A stretch of 64,000 nucleotides of DNA from Pseudomonas sp. TNT3 (lineage in GTDB: Bacteria > Pseudomonadota > Gammaproteobacteria > Pseudomonadales > Pseudomonadaceae): assembly GCF_010095445.2 (NCBI RefSeq), contig NZ_WFGV02000035.1, forward strand, positions 1 to 64,000. Direction: 5' to 3'. The translations under genes were made by a program, and so were the position numbers. How positions within the stretch are numbered: position 1 is the stretch's first letter; every line of letters starts with the position of its first letter. The notes under the pieces are model-generated. The model worked only from the letters and a program-made list of their open reading frames with translations. It was not told the DNA's origin and did not search any database. Positions 49,183 through 57,783 of this stretch are shown in pieces.

Positions 49183-50623
49183 GTCGAGACTCCGTGTTTG
49201 CGGATGAAACGCCAAAGCCCACTGAAGCGGCCGCCTGCACACCGGCGATGCGACCAAACGCGGTACCGATGGCCATGCCGATGCCGGCGGTGTAGCCCTT
49301 GCCCAGCACATTGCCGGCCATCATTTCTCCCGCGACGAACAGGTTGGGGCTCGCTTTGCCGTTGAAATGCACGGCAGCGGTTTCGTCCGTGGCGAGGCCG
49401 AGGTAGGTGAACGTGACACCCGGTTTAAGCGGGTAGGCGTAGAAAGGTGGTTTCACCAATGGCCGCGCCCAATGGGTTTTGGCGGGCGTCAGTCCTTGGG
49501 TGTGGCAGTCGTCCAACGCCGTGTGATCGAACGTGCCAACGTGGCAGGCGCTGTTGTAGTCCTCGACCGTCTTGACGAATGTTTCTTGAGGCAGCTTCAG
49601 CTGGCGGGCAAGGTCTTGCAGCGTATTGGCGGTGGTGCCGGGAAAGACCGGCGGCATGAAGCGGCCGATGGCTTGTTGATCGATGATCGAATACGCCTGC
49701 TGACCGGGTTGCCCGGCCACCAGACGCCCCCAGATCGCATAACGTTTTGGCCAGAAATCCTCACCTTCGTCATAGAAGCGTTCGCCCTCGCGATTGACCA
49801 CCACACCCAGCGACACGCAGTCGATTCGGGTACAGATGCCGCCGTCGTAGAGTGGCGCGCGGGCATCAATCGCGACCATGTGGGCTTGCGTCGGATCACC
49901 GATCACATCGGCGCCAAGGTCGAGCATGCGCCGTAGCAAAACGCCGGTGTTGAACCGGGTGCCGCGGATCAGGAAATTGTCCGATGGCCATTCACCGCGT
50001 TCGTTCTGACCCCAGGCTTCGCGCAGCCATTCACGGTTGGATTCGAAGCCGCCGGCCGCCAACACACAGGCCCGGGCTTCAATGCGTTCTGCGGCGAAAC
50101 GCTGACCGTCGACCTCATGTTCGGCCACATGGGCAGCGACGAATTTCCCCTCATCCAACTCGATGTCGGTGACTTGCGTGTTGTAGCGAACGTTTACACC
50201 CAGGCGCTCGGCGCTGCGGAAATACGCATTGACCAGCGCTTTGCCGCCGCCCATGAAAAATGCATTGGTCCGCGCCACGTGCAGCGCGCCGGACAGCGGT
50301 GGCTGAAAATGCACGCCGTGGGAACGCATCCAGTCGCGGCAGGAAGACGATGCCCGAATGGCGATGCGTGCAAGCTTTTCATCCGTGAGGCCACCGGTGA
50401 CCTTCAACAGGTCTTGCCAGTATTCTTCTTCCGGGTAGGCATCGATCAGCACGTCCTGCGGTTCGTCGTGCATGCACCGCAGGTTACGGGTGTGTTGGGA
50501 GTTGCCACCGCGCCAGATTTTCGGGGAGGCTTCCAGCAGCATCACGCTGGCGCCCGCTTCTCGCGCCATCAGAGCGGCGCACAAGGCAGCGTTGCCACCC
50601 CCTATGATTAAGACATCGATCAT
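49169..50623 (-). CDS. tcuA: FAD-dependent tricarballylate dehydrogenase
   Basis: TcuA oxidises tricarballylate to cis-aconitate, which then enters the TCA cycle. The 484-residue flavoprotein begins MIDVLIIGGGNAALCAALMAREAGASV with the FAD-binding GGGNAA motif. It carries the fumarate-reductase/succinate-dehydrogenase-type body (RGTRFNTGVLLRRMLDLGA) and a C-terminal flavin segment NVLGKGYTAGIGMAIGTAFGRIAG. The order tcuA-tcuB-tcuC with a LysR gene upstream matches the Salmonella system. Confidence 0.93.
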   Translation of the reverse strand: MIDVLIIGGGNAALCAALMAREAGASVMLLEASPKIWRGGNSQHTRNLRCMHDEPQDVLIDAYPEEEYWQDLLKVTGGLTDEKLARIAIRASSSCRDWMRSHGVHFQPPLSGALHVARTNAFFMGGGKALVNAYFRSAERLGVNVRYNTQVTDIELDEGKFVAAHVAEHEVDGQRFAAERIEARACVLAAGGFESNREWLREAWGQNERGEWPSDNFLIRGTRFNTGVLLRRMLDLGADVIGDPTQAHMVAIDARAPLYDGGICTRIDCVSLGVVVNREGERFYDEGEDFWPKRYAIWGRLVAGQPGQQAYSIIDQQAIGRFMPPVFPGTTANTLQDLARQLKLPQETFVKTVEDYNSACHVGTFDHTALDDCHTQGLTPAKTHWARPLVKPPFYAYPLKPGVTFTYLGLATDETAAVHFNGKASPNLFVAGEMMAGNVLGKGYTAGIGMAIGTAFGRIAGVQAAASVGFGVSSANTESRHATI

Positions 50624-50789
50624 TATCGCTCCTCGATTGGCAAGGAAGCGGGAACGAAGTGCTCCTTGCGAGTGGGGAGAACGATAGGGCGGGGAAGGAA
50701 TGGTCGAAAGGCTGCGATTGACGTGGGGTGTTTAGTTTTTCTAAAGGCTTTTCGTCAAGAGAGACCCATGTGTAGGGTGTGAAAGAGGA

Positions 50790-51725
50790 TTACGTGTCGA
50801 CACCCTCTATCCATGTCGCTCCAGGCCACTGTTTGTCGGCGACCAGTTGTCGCGCCACGTCGACAATAACCAACCGCGTTGCCAGCGCCGCCGGAGAGAG
50901 TTCATCGTCAGCCAGCGTCGCCAGAAGATTGCGCCGGCCCACATGGGGATCGGCAATCCTGGTCAGTGAAAGTCCGGACTCGTCTTTCAATGCAGCGGCC
51001 GCGCCCGGTTGTATCGTTGCCGCATGACCGGCCCGAACGGCGTTCATCAAAACGGCGAGACCGTCGACCTCCATAATGACATTGGGTGTTAACCCGACCC
51101 GCTCGAATGCGCTCATCAATGCCGAGCGCAATCCATGTTGCGCGCTGGGCATCACCAGCGGCAGGCTGCCGAGGTCGGCTATCTGCACGCTGTCACCAGA
51201 AGGCGCTTGAGGCAGGCTGGGCGAGGCAATGACAAACAGCTTTTCATCCAGCAGCGGGGTCACGCTCCAGCGTTTACCCCCTTCGAGCTGGAACAGGATG
51301 GCCAGATCAATTTGCCGTGCATTGAGCTGCGCCGCCAAGTGGCCGGAAAGCATCTCCACCAAATGCAGCTGGATGTCCGGATAACGCGCACGCATTGCGT
51401 TGATCAACGGCAACGCGAGCACCGTCGCAGTAGTCGGTGGTAAGCCGACGCTGACATAACCGCTCATTCGTCCGCGATGGGCGGCCATGATTGCGTTTTC
51501 CGCCTGACGTAGCGTCAATTGGGCATGGTGTAAAAACGCAAAACCGGCGCTAGTGGGCGTCACGCCGGTAGAGGTTCGATTCAGGAGGCGGGTGCACAGT
51601 TCGCTTTCCAGCTTGGAGATTTGCTGACTGAGGGCTGACACACCAACGTCCAGTTCAAGTGCCGCGCGCCCCAGGCTGCCAAGCTCGATGATTTTTACGA
51701 AATAGCGCAGTTGTCTCAATTCCAA
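50790..51725 (-). CDS. tcuR: LysR-family regulator (TcuR-like)
   Basis: The 311-residue LysR protein has MELRQLRYFVKIIELGSLGRAALELDVGVSALSQQISKLE as winged helix and a substrate-binding domain of the NAC/Cbl-like layout. It precedes tcuA on the same strand with a 166-bp gap. In Salmonella, TcuR activates tcuABC in response to tricarballylate; the same role is inferred. The gap at 50624-50789 should hold the tcuABC promoter, but I see no clear dyad in it. Confidence 0.87.
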   Translation of the reverse strand: MELRQLRYFVKIIELGSLGRAALELDVGVSALSQQISKLESELCTRLLNRTSTGVTPTSAGFAFLHHAQLTLRQAENAIMAAHRGRMSGYVSVGLPPTTATVLALPLINAMRARYPDIQLHLVEMLSGHLAAQLNARQIDLAILFQLEGGKRWSVTPLLDEKLFVIASPSLPQAPSGDSVQIADLGSLPLVMPSAQHGLRSALMSAFERVGLTPNVIMEVDGLAVLMNAVRAGHAATIQPGAAAALKDESGLSLTRIADPHVGRRNLLATLADDELSPAALATRLVIVDVARQLVADKQWPGATWIEGVDT

Positions 51726-52171
51726 TGTGGCGGCTCCTCGCGAATTTGTTATTCAAATACCTGAACGTTCGCCACACAAGTTGCGAAGCCCGAAGAGGCA
51801 GCATTCTCGCAGGTTTGGGTTGACCGTTGAGCGCTCGTTAAGGTCGTGTCTAGCGAACCCGACGCTATAGATATCCAGTGTGCGTATTCACTCCGGCTTC
51901 GCGACCAGAACAGCGAGAACCGCAGTGGCCGCAGGACTGATGAAGCTCAAAAATGTCCAGGTCTGTTTGACGAGGTAGCCTCCTGTGCCTAGTGTTCTTG
52001 CAGGCATTCAGTCGTCAGACTGGCGCTTCAGATGGTTTGCGCCTGTCGTTTGAATTGATTAATGGGCCATTAGCTTCGATGGAACGTCCGTTATTGGCCA
52101 GGCGTTAAAATTATTTCACCGTGGCCATGAACACGCACGGCGCCGACTTGCTCAGAACAAACGAGGTGGAC
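51726..52171. other. Intergenic region between tcuR and DUF1254 gene
   Basis: This 446-bp region between divergent genes contains no gene of the usual kind. A 39-codon frame on the minus strand (listed separately) is the only reading frame with protein-like composition. No terminator, REP or operator dyad stood out. Confidence 0.5.
51888..52007 (-). CDS. Possible small membrane peptide (39 residues)
   Basis: An ATG at 52007 opens a 39-residue frame starting MPARTLGTGGYLVKQTW and ending in a hydrophobic stretch with AATAVLAVLVAKPE. It could form one membrane helix. There is no good ribosome binding site, so it may be a chance frame or a remnant of a larger membrane protein. Confidence 0.2.
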   Translation of the reverse strand: MPARTLGTGGYLVKQTWTFLSFISPAATAVLAVLVAKPE

Positions 52172-53653
52172 ATGAAAAGGACGTTAAACCGGGGCTGGAC
52201 ACTAGCTGCGGCCCTCGTCGTGGTGGGATCAACGCTTTTCACGGGATGTGCGAGCAAGAACGATCCGATCACACAGGCAGACAAGGCGGATGTGGCCAAG
52301 GGCGTACCCGCGCCGAGCCTCGAACAGACGAAGGCTATCGCCGAGGAAGGCTTTATCTACGGCTTGCCGCTGGTGATGAACTACGCCGTGATGAACGAGT
52401 TCGCGGTGGACCCCAAGTCCAGCCAGTTCAAGGCTCCCTTCAACCGACTGTATAATGAACATCGGGTAGCGACGCCCGCTGACACTGCCGTCATTACGCC
52501 AAACAGCGACACCCCATACTCGATACTTTGGACTGATTTGCGCGCTGAGCCTATGGTGATCAGCGTGCCGGCAGTTTCCAAAAAACGCTATTACTCGGTA
52601 CAGCTGATCGACGGCAACACCTATAACTACGGCTACATCGGCAGCCGGGCAACGGCCAGCGCCCCGGGGAACTACCTGATTGCAGGGCCTGACTGGAAAG
52701 GGGCGACACCGCCTGGCATCGAAAAAGTGTTCCACTCAACGACCCCCTTCGCCCTGACGTTGATCCGGACCCAGTTGTTTAACCCCGCCGACATGCCCAA
52801 TGTCGAGAAGGTTCAGGCGGGTTACAAGGTCCAGCCGCTTTCAGCCTTCCTCCATCAACCAGCACCGCTCGCGGCCTCGAAGATTGATTTCGTACCCGCC
52901 ACCACGGCAGGGATCAAGGAAAATTTCTTCGAGTACCTGTCGGCCGCGTTGGAGTATGTGCCGCCATCGGCTGATGACAAGGAGATTCGGTCGAGGCTGG
53001 CCAGCATCGGCGTAGGCCCCGGCCGGCGTTTCGAATTCAAAGACCTCTCGCTCGAACACAAGGCGGTGGTCTTGTTGGGGATGAAAGCTGGCGATGAGAA
53101 GGTTGACAAGTTTCTCTCGAGTGGCATGAAAAATATCAATGGCTGGAACGTCGGCGCGTTCTTTGGCGACCAGGCGTTCTACAAGGCCGACTGGCTGATG
53201 CGCGCCGGCGCCGCGAAGGGCGGTCTTTACGGCAATGACGCCGTTGAGGCGATGTACCCCTATACCCGCACCGACGGCAACGGCCAGACGCTCGATACCA
53301 GCAAGCACAACTACACGCTTACGTTTCCGGCCGGCAAGCTGCCGCCAGTCAATGCCTTTTGGTCGGTGACTATGTACGACGGCAAGAGCCAACTGCTGAT
53401 CAAGAATCCGCTCAACCGTTACCTGATCAATTCACCCATGCTGCCGGCCATGAAGAAAAACGCGGATGGCTCACTGACGCTGTACATCCAGAAGGACTCT
53501 CCCGGCAAGGCCAAGGAAGCCAACTGGCTGCCGGCACCTGACGACACGGTCTATCTGGTGATGCGTCTGTACTGGCCGAAGACTGCACCGCCCTCGATTC
53601 TTCCCGCTGGCAAAGGCAGCTGGCAGCCACCAGCGCTGGTGAGATCGAAGTAG
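52172..53653 (+). CDS. DUF1254/DUF1214 lipoprotein
   Basis: The 493-residue protein starts at ATG 52172 behind ACGAGGTGG. Its signal ends in a lipobox LFTGC, with Cys at about residue 25, so it should be a lipoprotein. The DUF1254 domain (GFIYGLPLVMNYAVMNEFAV to ITPNSDTPYSILWTDLRAEPMVI) is followed by DUF1214 (YTLTFPAGKLPPVNAFWSVTMYDGKSQLL and the C-terminal WLPAPDDTVYLVMRLYWPK). These paired domains are common secreted proteins of unknown function. It stands alone here. Confidence 0.88.
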   Translation: MKRTLNRGWTLAAALVVVGSTLFTGCASKNDPITQADKADVAKGVPAPSLEQTKAIAEEGFIYGLPLVMNYAVMNEFAVDPKSSQFKAPFNRLYNEHRVATPADTAVITPNSDTPYSILWTDLRAEPMVISVPAVSKKRYYSVQLIDGNTYNYGYIGSRATASAPGNYLIAGPDWKGATPPGIEKVFHSTTPFALTLIRTQLFNPADMPNVEKVQAGYKVQPLSAFLHQPAPLAASKIDFVPATTAGIKENFFEYLSAALEYVPPSADDKEIRSRLASIGVGPGRRFEFKDLSLEHKAVVLLGMKAGDEKVDKFLSSGMKNINGWNVGAFFGDQAFYKADWLMRAGAAKGGLYGNDAVEAMYPYTRTDGNGQTLDTSKHNYTLTFPAGKLPPVNAFWSVTMYDGKSQLLIKNPLNRYLINSPMLPAMKKNADGSLTLYIQKDSPGKAKEANWLPAPDDTVYLVMRLYWPKTAPPSILPAGKGSWQPPALVRSK

Positions 53654-53783
53654 TGCGACCCACCGCTGACACGTAGATCGGTGTCGGCCAGTTCTATTTT
53701 GTTTACCTATGGCAGCCGATCATGAAGGGTTGCTATTGGCCGAGTGTTGCCTGTCACGAAGGGCTGGTTTCGATCCAAAGCGG

Positions 53784-53926
53784 TCAATGAGTTACCCGCG
53801 ATAGCAGCACCGAATGGTTATCCAGTGGCAGGGTGAAGGCAGTTTCTCCCGCCGCGCCTGTATCCCATAAATGCGGGCCGTCTGTGTCTATCGGCACCAT
53901 CGCCCGAATGATACGGTCTGCATTTA
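53784..53926 (-). pseudogene. Possible C-terminal gene remnant
   Basis: On the minus strand a frame without a proper start reads NADRIIRAMVPIDTDGPHLW and continues with TAFTLPLDNHSVLLSRVTH before TGA at 53784-53786. The composition looks like a protein C-terminus (glycosidase-like endings such as LPLDNHSVLL occur), and nothing precedes it because the DHCW cupin gene on the other strand takes the space. It may be what is left of a deleted gene. The family guess is weak. Confidence 0.3.
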
Positions 53927-53947
53927 TTGCATTTCGATGAGGCAACA

Positions 53948-54277
53948 ATGGATCTCACTGCAATCCCATTTGGTACCACCGATTGGTCAACGATAGAGCC
54001 GGTGGCGCATGCCGGTCAGACAGGCACAGCCTATTGGCGTACCTGCCAGTTTGGTTCTGCGCGTGTGCGGATGGTCGAATACAGCCCTGGATATCTGGCC
54101 GATCACTGGTGTTGGAGGGGGCACATCCTGCTGTGCATGGAGGGTCAGTTGCATACAGAACTTGAAGATGGTCGTCAGTTTACACTGATGCCAGGCATGA
54201 GCTATCAGGTGGGTAATAATGCTGAGGGACATCGGTCATTCACCACGATCGGGGCAAAGTTGTTCATTGTGGATTAG
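53948..54277 (+). CDS. DHCW-motif cupin protein
   Basis: The 109-residue protein starts at ATG 53948 behind GAGG. It shows the signature ADHWCWRGHILLCMEGQLHTELEDG of the small DHCW-type cupin family, with the barrel completed by LMPGMSYQVGNNAEGHRSF. Function in this family is unknown; the conserved Asp-His-Trp-Cys and later His could bind a metal. It is flanked by unrelated genes and seems to be a single transcription unit. Confidence 0.82.
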   Translation: MDLTAIPFGTTDWSTIEPVAHAGQTGTAYWRTCQFGSARVRMVEYSPGYLADHWCWRGHILLCMEGQLHTELEDGRQFTLMPGMSYQVGNNAEGHRSFTTIGAKLFIVD

Positions 54278-54514
54278 TCGTGGGGGCGACCTGTAAAACG
54301 CACCCACCCAGTGCGTTGGCAGCTGATACGTCCGCAATCTGGGGTCTGAAGTATACCTGTGCGAATGACTGCTTCTGGCCGTTCTCTGACTGTCCCGAAA
54401 GACCGCAGCCGGCCAGGATCAGACACTGAAACCGCGTTCTGAGCGATCAGGTTTTCAGGTGGTGAAATGCTCCAGCCGTCGTACCATGGGCAGGTCGACA
54501 GAATGGAGGTTGAT

Positions 54515-55588
54515 ATGGGGAATGCTCAGGGCAAACGAGTCGTGGTCATTGGTGCAGGCATCGTGGGTGCTTCGCTGGCGTATCATTTGGCTGCTAAAGG
54601 CGCAAATATCACCGTGGTTGAGGCTGGAGATATCGCGTCGGGAGTGACTGGAACTTCATTCGCATGGATCAACACCCAACACGCAAAACCCGACCCCATT
54701 GCAGAGCTGCGCGCAGCTGCAATCGAGGCCTATCGTCGACTCGAATCCCGGTTACCTGACCTGAACATACGATGGACAGGTGCTTTGTCTTTCAACGCGA
54801 CGGCAAGTGAAGCGCTGTCAGCTTCAGGTCATCAGGCTTCGGCAAATCTGGTAGATAGATCGCAGATTCTCGGCCTTGAACCAAATCTCAAGAATCCTCC
54901 TCAATCTGCGGTGTATGCGGCTGATGAAGGGGCGCTGGACGCAGTGGCAGTTACTCATGCGTTGATCGCAGGTGCCCAGGCAAATGGGGCGAAGATTCAC
55001 ACCCATACGCGTGTTCTGGGCTTTGTAATCCGGGGCGCTACGGTGACGGGCGTTGAAACGACAATGGGTATCATCGATGCTGATGTGGTCGTACTTGCGG
55101 CCGGAACAGGCATCACGACACTGACAGACAGGCTTGCGGTGTCTCTTCCAATAGAGGCCTCGCCTGCCATTTTCATCCGTTACAAGTCTCAACCCGAACT
55201 CGTGCACACTCTTATATCCAGCGCTGAGATGGAAGTGCGACAAAGTGCGGAGGGTGCGTTGCTGGCAGCAGAAGATTATCTGGACGACGCCATTGAGAAT
55301 CAGCCCGCAGCGATAGCGCTTCGAACTGCCAGGACAATCCGCAACCAACTCCATGGGACGGGTTCCATCGATGTGCAATTGGCTTGTGTCGGACTCAGAC
55401 CCATGCCTGCGGATGGCCTACCCATCATCGGTTATCTACCAGAAGTGGGCGGCGTCTATGTGTGTGTCATGCATCCTGGCGTCACTTTGGCGGCGATAGT
55501 GGGACGTCTTGCCAGCGAGGAAATCATCGACGACAAGCTATCCAGCGCCCTTTGCCCATGCCGGCCCGATCGATTCCTTCAAGTGTAG
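54515..55588 (+). CDS. FAD-dependent D-amino-acid-oxidase-type (DAO) oxidoreductase
   Basis: The 357-residue flavoprotein starts at ATG 54515, five nucleotides behind GGAGG. It has KRVVVIGAGIVGASLAYHLAAKGANITVVEA as FAD-binding Rossmann motif, GTSFAWINTQHAKPDPIAELR and the C-terminal CVGLRPMPADGLPIIGYLPEVGGVYVCVMHPGVTLAA typical of DAO-family (glycine/D-amino acid/sarcosine) oxidases. It would oxidise a secondary or D-amine. Codon use is less GC-biased than in the catabolic clusters, which may indicate a more recent arrival. No partner gene is nearby. Confidence 0.87.
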   Translation: MGNAQGKRVVVIGAGIVGASLAYHLAAKGANITVVEAGDIASGVTGTSFAWINTQHAKPDPIAELRAAAIEAYRRLESRLPDLNIRWTGALSFNATASEALSASGHQASANLVDRSQILGLEPNLKNPPQSAVYAADEGALDAVAVTHALIAGAQANGAKIHTHTRVLGFVIRGATVTGVETTMGIIDADVVVLAAGTGITTLTDRLAVSLPIEASPAIFIRYKSQPELVHTLISSAEMEVRQSAEGALLAAEDYLDDAIENQPAAIALRTARTIRNQLHGTGSIDVQLACVGLRPMPADGLPIIGYLPEVGGVYVCVMHPGVTLAAIVGRLASEEIIDDKLSSALCPCRPDRFLQV

Positions 55589-55785
55589 TGCGCCGGTTTC
55601 ATAAAAAACCGAACGATGCCAAAGACCCATTCAAACGCAACAATGCTGGTTTTTCGGCGGGCTGTTCTCCGATGCAACACACTTGCGGGTCGCTGAGAGA
55701 GCACCAGACCGAAACCGGATCGCGGGCACGTCATCAGCACTCATAAATCTCCTGATAATGTGCCCGACATGCAGGGGCGACGTGG

Positions 55786-56355
55786 TCACCGATGTTCTGC
55801 TGCCAGCATTGACCTGAACTGAGAAACGATCTCTGAAGATAGCCCGGCACTGTCGAACACTGCGCAGGTGAAGCTAACCGGGGCAGGGCCTGGGGCAGTG
55901 ATGATGAGGTCTGCGACCACGGCTACCGAACTGTTTTGATACAGCGCGCGGCCTTCATAATTCAAGGCGTTCTGTTGTAAGAAGTCAGCGCTGTTCGAGG
56001 TATGAGGAACCGTGTCGAGAAGCCCTGCCCTGGCAAGTGCCAGCGTTCCGCCACAGATACCGGCGATTGTCGCTCCACTTGAATGACTGGCTTGAAGAAA
56101 GTCCCGGATGTCCGGCGCTTCTGCACTTTCCCAGATCATTCCTCCAATCACGACAATCACGTCCGGCTTCCAGTCTCGACAGTGTTGCAAGCTGCCATCG
56201 ACAGTGACCGCCAATCCGCCCTGGGACCGGAACTGCCCCATAGCGGGCGCAAAAAACCTGACGTCGATCCCGTAAAACGGGGAGCCAGTACCCGCAATGA
56301 ACGCATATTCCCAGTCCGCAAAACCGGGTGTCAGTATCAATCCCACGCGTGCCAT
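55786..56355 (-). CDS. DJ-1/PfpI-family protein
   Basis: The 189-residue protein has the DJ-1/PfpI fold with the nucleophile elbow AGICGGTLALARAGLL, where Cys is at about residue 100, and VVIGGMIWESAEAPDIRDFL before it. Members include glyoxalase III, isonitrile hydratases and regulators without helix-turn-helix. ThiJ-like enzymes use Cys with a nearby Glu and His; those partners are not clear here. It is preceded by a GAGG site at the ATG 56355. Confidence 0.8.
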   Translation of the reverse strand: MARVGLILTPGFADWEYAFIAGTGSPFYGIDVRFFAPAMGQFRSQGGLAVTVDGSLQHCRDWKPDVIVVIGGMIWESAEAPDIRDFLQASHSSGATIAGICGGTLALARAGLLDTVPHTSNSADFLQQNALNYEGRALYQNSSVAVVADLIITAPGPAPVSFTCAVFDSAGLSSEIVSQFRSMLAAEHR

Positions 56356-56529
56356 CAGTCAGAATCCTCCATGAATGCCAATAACCAGCAAAACATACCG
56401 CAAGGGCTTCTTTGGGTCGAACGCGTCTGAGAGGAATGTCTGCTTCTGGATGATAGTTCCGGCTTTCTCATTAGTTCGGGGGTGGTTCAAGTTGGCGCCG
56501 CATACACGTTCATCGGCTGGCGAATGTCA

Positions 56530-56946
56530 TCAGGATTGCACAGCGGGGCCTTTCAGCTCGATTTGATTGTCATCCGGGTCATTGAGGTAAATGGACAACC
56601 CTGTTCCCTCCGCTCCATAGCGCATCGCCGCCTTCTCTGCGGATACACCGCTCTGCGCCAAGTGGCGGAGGATGGCCTGTTCATCAAACGGCTCAACCCG
56701 AAGGCAGACGTGATCGACGTTGTGTCCTTGCTTGCCCGCCGGCTGACCACCCTGACGACCGATCGGCCCGTTCACATCCACTAGGTCAATCATGGATGTG
56801 CCTGCGCTCAGATGAATCATGCCAAGGTCGTCACGGCGCTTGCTGACCTCACATCCCAGGACTGATGTGTAAAACGCGAGGCTGCGCTCAATGTCCTGCA
56901 CCCGAAGTACAACATGGTCTATACGTTGAATTGAAAAACTGCGCAT
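56530..56946 (-). CDS. VOC-family glyoxalase/dioxygenase-like protein
   Basis: This 138-residue single-domain VOC protein starts at ATG 56946 (MRSFSIQRIDHVVLRVQDIERSLAFYTSVLG). Probable metal ligands are His10 (RIDHVV), Glu48-equivalent positions, His84 (HNVDHVCLRVE) and Glu131 (DNQIELKG). It is like members annotated as virulence- or glyoxalase-related proteins. The metal and reaction are unknown. An in-frame ATG at 56985 is possible. Confidence 0.83.
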   Translation of the reverse strand: MRSFSIQRIDHVVLRVQDIERSLAFYTSVLGCEVSKRRDDLGMIHLSAGTSMIDLVDVNGPIGRQGGQPAGKQGHNVDHVCLRVEPFDEQAILRHLAQSGVSAEKAAMRYGAEGTGLSIYLNDPDDNQIELKGPAVQS

Positions 56947-57014
56947 GACGATCACTCCTGTCGGATCACTGATTTTAGTATCCATCCCGGCGAGGGCAAG
57001 CGCGTGTAGCCTGG

Positions 57015-57758
57015 TCAGCTTCTGATTTTTTCCATGGCCAAAACAATGCGCTCAGCCGCACCCTGGTCACCACGGTGTTTGAGTTCGCTAGCCACTTGAT
57101 TCAACTGCTGCGCCGTGAGGCCAACATTCATACTGATCTTCAGGTGTGATTCCAACTGCGCCTCTAGCCCTGGCATCGCGGCAAGTGCCCCGACAGTGGC
57201 CAGTTCACGAGCCACCCAATCGAGGTTGTCTCGGGCGAAGATATCGCCGAACAGGTGAACCTTCAGAAACTGGTCAATCGCAGGGGCGAATTCAAACAGC
57301 GGTCCCGAGACCGGTGCACCCACCAGACGGGTTTGATTGTCTGTACCCAGTTCGAGCAAAGCATGCCCCGACGGCACAGGGCCCGGTTCGCGTCCCGGTT
57401 CGTCGTGAGTGCCGCGTGTCTCGCGCTCTTGCAACACGCTCATCAGTTGCGAAAGCGCATTGAGGCTGCGTGGGAACCCGGCATACGCATAAAGCTGGAC
57501 CAGGATTTCCTTGCACTCACTAATCGTCAGGCCGGCGTCGAGACCACGATTGAGTGCATCACGTAAACGGGGCATATCGCCGCTGGCCATGCTGGCGCCG
57601 ACAGGGGCGACAGCCAGTTGTTTTGCAGTCAGGGTTTGTTCAGTCATCATCTTTGTCTCCGAATCTGTCGCAGCGGCGAGGGGTAAAGCCGATAGAGCAA
57701 AGGGCATCAAGGCGGCGAACCAGAGGGCCTTCCAACCAGGGGGACGATCGATAAACAT
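57015..57758 (-). CDS. Carboxymuconolactone decarboxylase (CMD) family protein with signal peptide
   Basis: The 247-residue protein has two CMD/AhpD-like units: one with SECKEILVQLYAYAGFPRSLNALSQLM and one with HLFGDIFARDNLDWVARELATVGALAAM. An N-terminal signal-like segment (WFAALMPFALSALPLAAA) suggests export, which is unusual for the family. The first unit keeps a Cys but only one, so a disulfide-reducing AhpD activity is doubtful. It is the last gene of the run started by the alpha/beta hydrolase at 60020 and follows the MFS gene by 25 bp. Confidence 0.85.
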   Translation of the reverse strand: MFIDRPPGWKALWFAALMPFALSALPLAAATDSETKMMTEQTLTAKQLAVAPVGASMASGDMPRLRDALNRGLDAGLTISECKEILVQLYAYAGFPRSLNALSQLMSVLQERETRGTHDEPGREPGPVPSGHALLELGTDNQTRLVGAPVSGPLFEFAPAIDQFLKVHLFGDIFARDNLDWVARELATVGALAAMPGLEAQLESHLKISMNVGLTAQQLNQVASELKHRGDQGAAERIVLAMEKIRS

Positions 57759-57783
57759 GGCCTTGCTCCTTGGAATAGAGGGG

